A DNA stretch of 64,000 bases from Pseudogymnoascus destructans (Eukaryota > Ascomycota > Leotiomycetes > Thelebolales > Thelebolaceae), in assembly GCF_001641265.1 (NCBI RefSeq), contig NW_020167528.1, forward strand, positions 62,001 to 126,000. Direction: 5' to 3'. A program made the translations under genes and the position numbers. Below the pieces are notes generated by a model, which did not search any database, had not been told where the DNA came from, and worked only from the letters and a program-made list of their open reading frames with translations. This document shows, one piece after another, positions 55,616-64,000 of the stretch; within the stretch, counting starts at the first letter, position 1, and each line of letters opens with the position of its first letter.

Positions 55616-56186
55616 GCCGGTGACGGTCTGCTGGGCGGTCGTTCGTGCTGCCCCTTGCTGGGTGGACGATCGGGCTGCCCCTGTCACCATCGCTGCGCCT
55701 GCTCCTAGGGCGTTTGTTTTCTGGGCGGTGGCGTGGTCTAGGGCGTTGTGGGTGTCCTGGGGTGTTTTGTGCGTGGCTTGCCTACGGGCCCCCGTGTTTG
55801 TTGTCTCTGCCGCCTTCGGCGTAGTTTAGTTTGGCCTTCGGGCTTATAATACGAGTGTTCTTGCCCCCGTGATCTGTCTTCGTCCCGTTGCGCTCCTGTG
55901 CCTGTGCCTGCGCCTCGTTCTGGCTGCTGGTGGTTGGTGACTTTGGTCGCGTCGTGTTCCTCCCCCCGTTGGCCGGGGTCGGACTGGTACCGGTACGTAG
56001 CCGATTCGAACCAGGTGGTCTCGTCGCCCTCCCCTTCCCATAACTCGGGGGGGTTTGGTCGCTGCCCTTTGGCCGGGCGGCCCCGTCCTCCCGTTACTCG
56101 GGGTGGTTTGGTGCGTCCTGGCGGTTCCCCCCCTTGAGTCGCGAGGGTCGCTGCCACCCCCCGGCCGCCCTCCGTGCGTTGGGGTT
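55616..56186. other. gypsy1 spacer between antisense gene and chromodomain
   Basis: 571 GC-rich bp in which the antisense gene and the gag-pol frame converge tail to tail. Open frames on both strands are low-complexity. It may hold the 3' end of the antisense transcript. Confidence 0.5.
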
Positions 56187-57653
56187 CTAGGGGTCTCTGG
56201 CGTGCGTCTCTTCCCCGCCCCCGTCCCGTGTGTTTGGGTTCTGGGGGTCGGTGGTCTGACGTTGCCGTTTGCGCCGGCCCCTTGTCCGGATCGGTTGCGG
56301 GGCGGCTTCGTGGTACGCTTGTAGGACGTCTGGCGCGTTAGCTAGGTTGTCGGGGGGTTCCCACGTGTCCTCCGCGGGGGAATACCCCTTCCATCGGACG
56401 AGGTATCGGCGCCCCTTAGGGGTCTCCTTGTGTGCCTGAATGGACTGTACTTCCCATTCATCTTGGTCCTGGGTTTGAGTTGCCTCAGGCGGTATGGTGC
56501 CAGTTCGGGCATGGTACGGTTCTAGCAGGGACACGTGGAACACGTCGTGGATTCGGTACCCCTTTGGGAGCGTGAGGCGATACGACTGCCCGTGCGATCC
56601 GATGGCTTCTGTGACCCTAAACGGGCCTAGATACTTGTCGGAGAGCTTCCGATTAGGGCGGAGTTGGCGGATGTTTTTCGCTGCGAGCATCACCTGGTCA
56701 CCGACCCGGAACCGCATCGGCGTGTGTTTCCGGTCGTAGTGCTTTTTGTGGGCCTCCGTGGCTCGACGAAGGGTGGCCTCTAGTTCCTCTCGTTCCCGTT
56801 GGAGTTCTTCCACCCGGGACGCCGCCATGCCGGCACCGTCGGCCGGCTCTGCCGCGGTGACCTCGATGGCGGGGTGGTAGCCGTATAGTAGGTAGAACGG
56901 GGTGTGTCCCGTTGACTCGTGCACCGAGTTGTTGTAGGAGAACTCGGCGAGCGCTAGTTTGCTAGCCCAGTTACCCTGTGAGTAATCGCAGTAGCAGCGA
57001 AGGTACTGCTCTAGCATCTGGTTCTGTCGCTCCGTCTGGCCGTTGGTTTGTGGCCGGAAAGCGGTGCTCAGCCGCCTCCGTATTTGGAGGTAGAACATAA
57101 AGCTTCCCCAAAACGCACTCGTGAACTGGGGGCCCCAGTCGGAGGTGATTCCCGTCGGGGTCCCGTAGTCCTTGAAGATAGTGTTTGCGAAGACTTCCGC
57201 AAGTTCTGGGGCGTCAATGGTAGCGTTGACGGGTATATAACGTGCCATCTTCGTGAGGCGATCCACGACGACGAGGATTGAGTCATAGACTCGGCCTCGG
57301 AACCGGCTCGGCGGTAACCCCACTATAAAGTCCATCGTGATCTCCTGCCAGGGGGTGGTCGGGGGTTGGAAAGGCGCCAGCTCGCCGTATGGCGCGTGCC
57401 TTTTAGTCTTCGTGCGTTGGCAGACGTCGCACGTCCGGAGGTGACTCTTCACGTCCCTCCTCATCCCCACCCAGTAGTATTTCCGTTGTAGCAGCTCCTG
57501 GGTGCGGGCGAAACCGAAGTGGCCAGCGTGAGGGTCGTCGTGGTGCGTGGCTAGTAGTTCCGCCCGCATCGGTGGCGAATCGGGGACGTATATGGCGCCC
57601 TTCCTTCGGAGTAAGCCGTCCTCCCCTGTCGTCCACAAGGCGGCCTCTCGGGG
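56187..57653 (-). pseudogene. gypsy1 integrase and chromodomain
   Basis: The frame is open from the TGA at 57656-57654 to 56187. The zinc-binding HHCC segment (HDDPHAGHFG ... TCDVCQRTK) is followed by the core, with D in TMDFIVGLP, D in ITSDWGPQFTS and E in NGQTERQNQ. The family usually has SDRGPQF, so W is a change at a conserved Arg (CGG to TGG). A GPF-like segment (YLGPFRVTEAI) and a chromodomain (WEVQSIQAH ... YLVRWKGYSPAEDTWEP) close the protein. Chromodomains steer such elements to heterochromatin. The domain itself has no stop but is cut off from RT by the in-frame TGA. Confidence 0.85.
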
Positions 57654-59332
57654 TCACCACATCGAGTGCGGGGCTGCCGCCCGTTGGGTGACGAAGTCAT
57701 CCCGGGACTGCAGTTCTAGGAGAGCCTCTCTTACCGTCGCCCCTGAGGGCGAGTAGGGTCTTTCTCCCGCGACGATGGCGTTCGTGTCCTGGCGCCGTAA
57801 CGGCGCCGCCTCCGCGGTCAGACTAGGTTGTTCCAAGCTGACTGCTAGCTTCGCGCTTAGTTGGTTCGTTCCTCGTTGGCGGCCTACCGCGATTAGAGGT
57901 GGCGGCGAGTCCGCAGCCGTCTCGGGGCCGCTACATAGACGGAAGTGTAGGCCAGGTAAGTGTTGGTCGAGGGTAGGGTCATCGAGGGGCTGGTAGTCCG
58001 GTCTCCGCGACGGTCCGTCCGCAGGGTTGGCCTTGCCGGGGCGGTATTCGATGTAGAAATCGTAGCGGGCGAGCGACTCCGCCCAGCGTGCTTGCCGTCC
58101 GTTTAGGCTCCTCTTGGTCATGAAGTATCGGAGGTTGTTGTGGTCAGTCCGTACCCGTACCGACCTCGTGACGCCCCGGAGGTACTGGCCCCAGTGGTCC
58201 ATAGCCAGGACGATGGCCAGGAGTTCCTTGTCGTGAGTGTCGTACCTGAGCTCCACAGGGGAGAACTTCCTGGAGAAGAAAGCGACTGGGTGCCACTTCG
58301 CCTCCGGTCCGGCCCCGAATAGCTGCGACAGGATACCCGATGCGGCGTACCCCGAGGCGTCCGTTTCTACCTGCGTCGGCAGTTCGGGCTCGTAGTGTCG
58401 CAGCATCGGGGCGGTGGTGAACCAGGCCTTAAGCACGTCGAACGCTGTCATGGCGTCTAGCGTCATGTGGAACTTGCGCCCCTTTTCGACCCCAGTAGTC
58501 TTTAGGAGGTTAGTGATTGGGCCAGCTACCCTAGAGTAGCCCTCGATGAATCGGCGGTAGAAGTTGGTGAACCCTAGGAACACCTGGACCTCCCTAACCG
58601 ACCTCGGCGGCGGCCACTCGTTAACGGTGGCGACCCGGGCGGGGTCCATGGTGATGCCCTGGGGCCCTACCATGAAGCCGAGGAATTCCACGCTGTCCAT
58701 GGTGAACACACACTTCTTGAGGTTGGCATATAGCCGGTGGGTCCGTAGCCGGTTCAGGACCTCCTGTACCGCCCCCTCATGGTGCTCTGGGTTTTCGGAG
58801 AAGATCAGGATGTCGTCTAGGTAGACGACGCAGGTCACGTCTACTAGGCCTATGAGGGCCTGGTTTATGTACGCCTGGAAGGTCGCTGGTGCATTCGATA
58901 GTCCAAACGGCATGACGAGGTATTCGAAGTGGCCGTACCGGGTCCGAAACGCCGTCTTCCACTCGTCCCCCCCGCGAATACGTATTCGGTGATGTGCGTC
59001 CTTGAGGTCTAGTTTGGTGAAGACCTTTGATCGGCGTAGCCGGTCGAGGGTCTCGCTGATGAGCGGTAGCGGGGTCCGATTCCGAACCGTAACTGCGTTC
59101 AGCCCCCTATAATCCACACAGAGTCGTAGGCTCCCGTCTTTCTTTGGGACAAACAGGATTGGGGCCCCCGCTGGCTAATGGACCTTCGGATCCACCCCTT
59201 CTTGAGGCCCGAATCGAGATACTCTCGTAGCGCCTCGAGCTCCGGTTCGCCAAGGGGGTATACCGGGCTCCAGGGGGGTTCCTTGCCCCCTTCCACCTCG
59301 ATTTTATGCTCCATTGGGTGGTGCTCGGGCAA
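57654..59332 (-). pseudogene. gypsy1 reverse transcriptase and RNase H
   Basis: The N-terminal part (PEHHPMEHKIEVEGGKEPPW to GWIRRSISQ) is in one frame, and PAGAPILFVPKKDGSLRLCV continues in another. The shift, near 59172-59177, is what loss of a single C would produce. The catalytic motif is VVYLDDILIFSE. The tether and RNase H follow (VETDASGYAASGILSQ, then YDTHDKELLAIV and RVRTDHNNLRYF). The segment ends at a TGA that lies in frame with the integrase. Confidence 0.85.
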
Positions 59333-59365
59333 TACCCCAGCCTTCGCTGCGTCGAAGACGTCAGC

Positions 59366-60031
59366 CTAGTCCTGGTATTGGTTAGGGAGGACCGCCAGGG
59401 CCGTATCGGCGGTGACGACACCGATACGCTGCCCCCTTACTGCCCATTGGGTGAGGACTCCGTAGGCTCCCCCCGCCTCCTGGACATCCTCGTAGAACTG
59501 TTCAGGTCCTACCTCCCGGACGGCCCCCTGCCGTGTCGGGAACTCCCACGCCCCGTCCTTGTAACTGATTGTAGGGTCAACGTCAGCTATCCAAGGGTAC
59601 CCTAGGATGAGGTTCACATCTAACCCGTCGAAGGCGCAGGCTACGAACCGGTGGCCGGTCGTTAACGACCTCCCCGCCCCATCCGTGGCGCCGATGGGTA
59701 GGTGGTGGACCCCATAGGTCCATACCTCCCTCCCCTCAAGGGTCGACAACCCCGTGTCGGCCCCTTTGCTAGACTCCCATCCGCACTCTACGACTAGAGA
59801 CTGGCGGACGCAGTTCTCCTCTGCCCCGCTGTCGATCAGGGCTCACTCCGTTCGGGTGGACCCATCCGCGGCAGTGACTTGGACCGCGATCACTAGCCGT
59901 CTCCGCGTTGGTGGCACCCCGCCTTGGTCCCGGGGGTTTAGGGCAGTGGATATCACTGCCGGGACTCGCCTTTTCCTGTCAGGCTCGGGCAATCCGGGGA
60001 AATGTGCCCCTTCTTGCTGCAATTGTAGCAT
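59366..60031 (-). pseudogene. gypsy1 protease
   Basis: The retropepsin motif ALIDSGAEENCVRQ lies directly after a TGA (59845-59843) that is in frame with upstream pol sequence (VPAVISTALNPRDQG). Further on, LDVNLILGYPWI is the second conserved block. A TAG at 59368-59366 separates protease from RT in the same frame. The frame overlaps the end of gag, so a ribosomal shift between gag and pol would normally be expected. Confidence 0.75.
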
Positions 60032-61352
60032 ATAGCCTCAGGGCAATGGGCCAGCCGGTGCTCCACCGAGCCGCAGCCGTGGCACCCGTTGCCGCGGCGA
60101 TCTCCCTTCGCGCCCGCTGGGGTGCGATTTGGGCTCATAGCAGGGCCTCTCCTAGGGCCCTCAGGGCCCCGTTCCTCAGTCCCCGTAGGCCGCGATGGTC
60201 GCAGGGGCCCCGCCCTAATGTCCTCGCGGTCTCCCACCCTCGCCGGGGTGTCGGATCGCCTCCGGTTAGGCCTCCTATCGTGAGGCAGTGCGTGTTCTCT
60301 ATGCGGGTCGCTAGAGCTAGCATGCCTTGCTGCGTACGGGGTATGTCGTCGCGGTGCAGGATCTCGCGCCGCACCTCCTCCCGCAGTTTTGCATAGAGGG
60401 TGTTTTTCCGGAGCTCCTCGTCTTCGATCCGGAGCTCGAGCTCGAGAGTGTCGAGGTGGGCCGCGAAATCTTCCGCCGATTGGGTCTCGCCTTGCTTCGC
60501 CTCATTGTACGACGTTATGGCGTCGAACGTGCGGTTCGAGGGGTCGATGATGGAATCCATTATCCACTCCTTGAATTCCGCCCAGGTGGTGTTCCCTAGC
60601 CCCTCGCGGCGCTCGTGGCGCTCCCACTTTGCTGCCGGCGTCGGTCCGAAGGCGAGGACGCAGTAGTCGATCTTGTTCTGGTCCATGGGGTACTGTGACC
60701 CCGCATCGATACGGAACCGGCGGTCTGCCCCAGCGGCGAAGACCTGCGCCTCCCGCAGGCTCTTCCCCTGGAAGGTTGCTAGGTCGCGGAACTTCGGCGC
60801 TCTGTGGGGGCCTCGGGGGTGGCTCGCCGCCGACTCGCCAGCAACGCTCCCTATCTCGAGGGAAGCTCTCCCTTGGTCGTAGCCGTCGTGGCCGTTGCTT
60901 GCGCGCCGCTTCCGGTCCCGCGTCGGCGTCCACTCCTTCCGTAGTTCGCGCAGCTCCCGTTGGAGTGCGTGCTTTCGTTGCTCCTGGACCTCCAGTTCTG
61001 CGATCCGCGATTCCACAGCGGCTCGCTTCCGGGCCCGGGCGGCACGCACCTCGCATTCTAGATGGTCGGCCTCGCGGCGGGCCTCGTCCACCCGGTCACC
61101 CCAGTCGGACGGGACCCTAGTTAGGGTGGAGAGTTCCGATCCGTCAGGGCTTCCATCCCGGTCGCCATGGAGGTCCTCACTGGCGCTAAGTTGGCGTTGG
61201 GCGTGCCCCTCGTCTTCTAACTGGCTCGACCCTGAGTGCGGCCCCGGTTCGTCGTCACCTCGGAGGGTTTGCGTAGCGTCCTGGTTTTGGGAGCACGAAC
61301 GGTCGTGGCCCCTTCGAATGGTGCGCCCATCGCAAAGTAGGGGCGTTGCCAT
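59953..61352 (-). pseudogene. gypsy1 gag with a frameshift
   Basis: The ATG at 61352 starts MATPLLCDGRTIRRGHD. A coiled-coil (EARREADHLECEVRAARARK) and the capsid-like region (FQGKSLREAQVFAAGADRRF, WAEFKEWIMDSIIDPSNRTF) are in the first frame. Near 60290-60310 coherent sequence passes to another frame (HALPHDRRPNRRRSD), which carries two zinc knuckles, CHGCGSVEHRLAHC and CYNCSKKGHISPDC, and stops at 59953. A one-base indel is the simplest explanation. Confidence 0.8.
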
Positions 61353-61387
61353 AACCGGGTCGTAGCGGGCTGCCTCCCGTTATTAAG

Positions 61388-61397
61388 AGAGATTAGA
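61388..61397 (-). other. gypsy1 primer-binding site of self-priming type
   Basis: One base inside the 5' LTR the coding strand reads TCTAATCTCT, the exact complement of AGAGATTAGA within the LTR (61474-61465, coding strand). In Tf1-type elements the 5' end of the RNA folds onto this site and primes reverse transcription. A TATA-like AGATAAAG lies about 35-40 bp upstream of the implied RNA start. Confidence 0.6.
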
Positions 61398-61398
61398 A

Positions 61399-61702
61399 TG
61401 TAAGGGTTTAGGTAGACAGCGTGCTAAGACCGTAGGTTCGAGTAGCCAGTATCGTATTCAACAATCTAATCTCTGAGCCCTTCCTAGTAGGGGGCTCAGC
61501 TACTTTATCTACTCCCCCGGAGTCGGGCCCCCGCCGTCTCGGTTGCGAGTCGGAGCCACGACAACAGCCTAATAGCAGCCTAAGGCCCTAAGGCCCCCCT
61601 AGCAGCCTTAGGCCGCTAGAGGCACCGTAGCGGGACGTCTCCGATGCGGGACCGCAACCAGCTCCCCCTTCCTACTGACCTCCTCTTAACCTACCCGTGA
61701 CA
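61399..61702 (-). repeat. gypsy1 5' LTR
   Basis: 304 bp, identical to the 3' LTR except one C/T difference. If self-priming holds, R begins near 61474 on the coding strand. Confidence 0.93.
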
Positions 61703-61806
61703 AATAGCCTCACCTTCCTTCCTTCTTCTTCTTCTTCTCTCTTTAGATTCAATCTAGATTACTTTTCCTGGACTGGCATCATGACCTCTATGACCATCGT
61801 AACATA

Positions 61807-61817
61807 AGATTGAATCT
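61807..61817 (+). other. gypsy2 self-priming primer-binding site (11 nt)
   Basis: AGATTGAATCT, two bases after the LTR end, is the exact reverse complement of AGATTCAATCT at 61745-61755 inside the LTR. The length and placement match Tf1-type self-priming. Confidence 0.65.
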
Positions 61818-62232
61818 CATTTCTTCATTAGCTCATCCTGAGCAAGAAACTAGAAACCAGCACAAACCTTCGAGCAACAGAACCCTCAAACCAGAAACCA
61901 GCACAAACCTTTGAGCAACAGAACCTCCAGAAATCGAAACTCAGACCAACCAGAGCTACACATTGAACCAGAACCAGAACCAGAACACCAGAACATCAAA
62001 TCCAGAAACCACAAGTCAACTCAATACCACACTCAAGCATCAGAACCCAGAACATTATATCAGCAGAATTAGACCTTTCCGTGACGCTCCCTCAACAAGG
62101 ATATAACCGTGACAGAAGTGCGCTTCTCTTGAGTGGCTCGTACGGCTGACAACTGCATAATAGGGCCTTCACCACATACGTGTCTAGTTCCTGATACCAA
62201 CAAAGTCAGAAGAAGATCCTGACCTTGACAAT

Positions 62233-62651
62233 TCCAGGGACATGTCATCCGTGACAGGAGTCAAGATCAAGGACAAGAAACCCAATCTACTACAAGCAAT
62301 GAGGACTGCTTAGAAAGCCACACCTACAATAGAAGGGAAACACTACTTGAGGATCCAGAACACCAAGCTACCCTTCGTATTTGGGAGCTTAAAGACCTCT
62401 CAGTTGTGAGCACCTGGAGCCAAGCCCAGAGAGAGGCTGCACTTCAAATCCAAAAGCAGATGATGGAGGATTATGATCATGTCACCCAGCTCTACAATAC
62501 TACCCTCCAGAAGAGTCGAGAGGAGAAGGCTACATATGATGACAATATCAGCCAGCTACAAGAGGTTATCCAAGCTCATGAGCAGACAATGGCAGGACAA
62601 GCTGCTGTTGTGAAATATCTTGAAGAAGTGGATGTGGCTGCGCACTCATAG
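62233..62651 (+). pseudogene. gypsy2 gag fragment
   Basis: An open frame ending at the TAG 62649-62651 encodes a mostly helical, coiled-coil-like segment (WSQAQREAALQIQKQMMEDY, later TYDDNISQLQEVIQAHEQ). No zinc knuckle follows before the protease region, so part of gag appears to be lost. Confidence 0.5.
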
Positions 62652-62825
62652 TCTGGCTTACAACAATGAACTCCGAATCAGGTTAGCGCGAACACTTCTC
62701 CTTTCATACATAGGACAGTCTAACCCGGACGCTTCGCGGATGCGATTCGGAGTCCACTCGGACCACCACAAATGTACCCCAGAGCGAACAAAGCAAACTC
62801 TGGTGAATGCTGTTGACGCAGAACG

Positions 62826-63454
62826 AATTGTGAGATAGAAGGCATATCACCAATAGAGCTTTTAAAGCCACGCCCTATTCAAGGCTTTGATGGAACAGCA
62901 GCCCCTCCCATCACTCATGCTATATACCCTCACCTACAGGTACAAGACCATGTTGAAAGTCTATGCCCTCTATTCATCACCACTCTTGGGAAACATTCTG
63001 TCATTCTTGGGAAGGCTTGGATGAAGCAACATGGAGTTATACTTGATATGGTAAATGACCAAGTCATATTTACTAAAGGTCATTGCCAGCACACTACACC
63101 AACGAATACTCAAAATCCAAAACCTACATTACCCCAAGTCAATAAGCAAATACAAGATGACAAAGCTTGGAAGCCAGCCCTCCAACCTCCTTATAAGAAC
63201 AAGAACACATGCACTGTCACAATGATTGGAGCCGCACCATTTAATATGCTTCGGAAGCAGAAGGGAGCAAAGGAGGAACTTGATCTTGTGAAGAGATATA
63301 TTGACGACAACTTGTCCAAAGGATTTATTGAAGCTAGCAAAGCTCCCTTTGCCTCTCCTGTCCTTTTCGTCCGCAAACCAGGTGGCGGACTTCGATTCTG
63401 TGTTGATTACTGCAAGTTAAATGCCATTACAAGAAAAGACTCATACCCGCTACC
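62826..63454 (+). pseudogene. gypsy2 protease end and reverse transcriptase start
   Basis: The frame reads IELLKPRPIQGFDGT and KAWMKQHGVILDMVNDQVIF (retropepsin C-terminal part), then EELDLVKRYIDDNLSKGFIE, SPVLFVRKPGGGLRFCVDY and RKDSYPLP (RT fingers). It is cut at 63454 by the solo LTR, which by chance supplies VMVGAPDVRI and a stop. Confidence 0.8.
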
Positions 63455-64000
63455 TGTAATGGTGGGTGCACCAGATGTGAGAATCTAGCCACCCAAGGAA
63501 GGGATGGTTTTACTAAGACAACACACTGTCTTAGGAAAAAGAGCCAAAGGGTCATAGCTTAGACTATTCCACAATGCAGCAATCAGGTGTATGATGTAGT
63601 GGAGTGGTTTAGACAAGTTGTAACAAATGTTGAGTCTGAGAACTCAGGGATAAGTCAGAGGTTAACACCTCACTGACTTTTCAGAAACAAGGAGTAACAA
63701 GATCAATGCTTGGAAGCTTGGAAAAGATGTGGAAGTATGTGATAGTCGATTTACTGTATTGTCTGCTTGCCCTTTCTTAAGGAAAGGGCAATCCTATTTA
63801 TGCTAAAGGAGTGTAGTTCTCTCATTTTCCAAGACTTTCCATGACTAACCAGGCTTGGTAACTGTAGTCGACATAAGAGAATCCCATAGAACCATCTCCT
63901 AGGTTCCTAGAATATAGGAAGTGAAAGGAGGTCCAAGGTCAGAGTACCCCTATAGACAGATTATGTCAGAACTTAACCAACCTTGTGGGTAGCTAAGGAG
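63455..64000. mobile_element. Solo LTR family A, copy 3, inverted and running off the window
   Basis: Starting TGTAATGGTGGGTGCACC, it is the reverse complement of copies 1 and 2. It is inserted in the gypsy2 RT after CTACC (63450-63454). The far end, target duplication and rest of gypsy2 are outside the window. Confidence 0.85.

Larger units (their letters stand above)
53730..61702 (-). mobile_element. Chromodomain Ty3 retrotransposon gypsy1, both LTRs present
   Basis: Two 304-bp LTRs bound the 7973-bp element, and AATAG is duplicated at 53725-53729 and 61703-61707. gag, protease, RT/RNase H and integrase with chromodomain lie on the minus strand in the Ty3 order, so the 5' LTR is at the right. 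The LTRs differ at a single position (C at about 53969, T in the other copy), indicating a recent insertion, yet gag-pol carries several breaks. A spliced gene of opposite orientation lies between integrase and the 3' LTR. Confidence 0.95.
53715..63454 (+). mobile_element. Ty3-type retrotransposon gypsy2, split by gypsy1 and by solo LTR A copy 3
   Basis: The 5' LTR starts TGTTATGAGG at 53715 and ends CGTAACA at 61804; its TGTTA/TAACA tips are inverted. Without gypsy1 (53730-61702 plus one AATAG) it is only 112 bp. The primer site at 61807-61817 matches the LTR (self-priming). A leader with a roughly 46-bp direct duplication (CCAGCACAAACCTTCGAGCA and a near copy, about 61853-61940) precedes gag, protease and the start of reverse transcriptase. 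A third LTR A copy interrupts at 63455, and the rest lies beyond the window. Confidence 0.75.

Noticed and set aside
54749..55690. A 313-codon minus-strand frame in gypsy1
   Set aside because: Low-complexity Arg/Gly/Thr-rich translation with no domain. The plus strand of the same interval has consistent splice sites and a cysteine cluster.
55738..56157. Minus-strand frame downstream of the chromodomain
   Set aside because: Proline/Gly/Arg-rich and domain-free. Best read as 3' untranslated sequence of the element.

Overview
The window is nuclear DNA of a filamentous ascomycete (Pezizomycotina). The evidence is short spliceosomal introns, mostly 49-132 bp with GTAAGT/GTGAGT-type donors and CTAAC-like branch sites; typical single-copy fungal genes (PEX5, SLA1, PSO2, CDC55, a fungal AMP deaminase); and fungal transposon families. 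I cannot fix the class or genus from sequence alone.

Layout. (1) 1-10 kb is an accessory, repeat-rich flank. It holds a broken DUF3435/FluG-type gene related to tyrosine recombinases, a strand-asymmetric G-poor satellite, a second satellite of about 230-280 bp units, and a pogo-type DNA transposon (6085-8828) interrupted by a solo LTR. (2) 10.1-44.1 kb is a conserved gene island: an MFS phosphate-type transporter, PSO2/SNM1 nuclease, LSM2, an unrecognised protein, the PP2A B subunit CDC55, a UAA-type nucleotide-sugar transporter, AMP deaminase, a CYSTM peptide, a CGFS glutaredoxin, a secreted GH16 glucanase, the PTS1 receptor PEX5, SLA1 and D-3-phosphoglycerate dehydrogenase. These housekeeping genes lie on both strands with no sign of a biosynthetic cluster. 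(3) 44.6-64 kb is a transposon nest. A solo LTR carries a second pogo-type element. Then come a transposase fragment and a decayed Ty1/copia element with a solo LTR inside it. The copia is cut by a Ty3-type element (gypsy2), whose own 5' LTR is cut by a nearly complete chromodomain Ty3 element (gypsy1, 53730-61702). gypsy2 is also cut by a third copy of the first solo LTR.

I traced exon joins by hand. Target-site duplications (CCTTG, CATGC, GTTAC, AATAG and TA dinucleotides) and TG...CA ends fix most element boundaries to the base, so the order of insertions can be read directly.

The most unusual item is a four-exon gene on the strand opposite gag-pol, inside the 3' part of gypsy1 (54442-55615). 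It would encode about 258 residues with an acidic serine-rich region, a basic stretch and a six-cysteine cluster resembling a Zn2Cys6 domain with altered spacing. Other notable observations are self-priming primer sites in both Ty3 elements, near-identical gypsy1 LTRs despite a broken gag-pol, and a recurring CGTACG motif spaced about 120-130 bp apart through much of the copia element.
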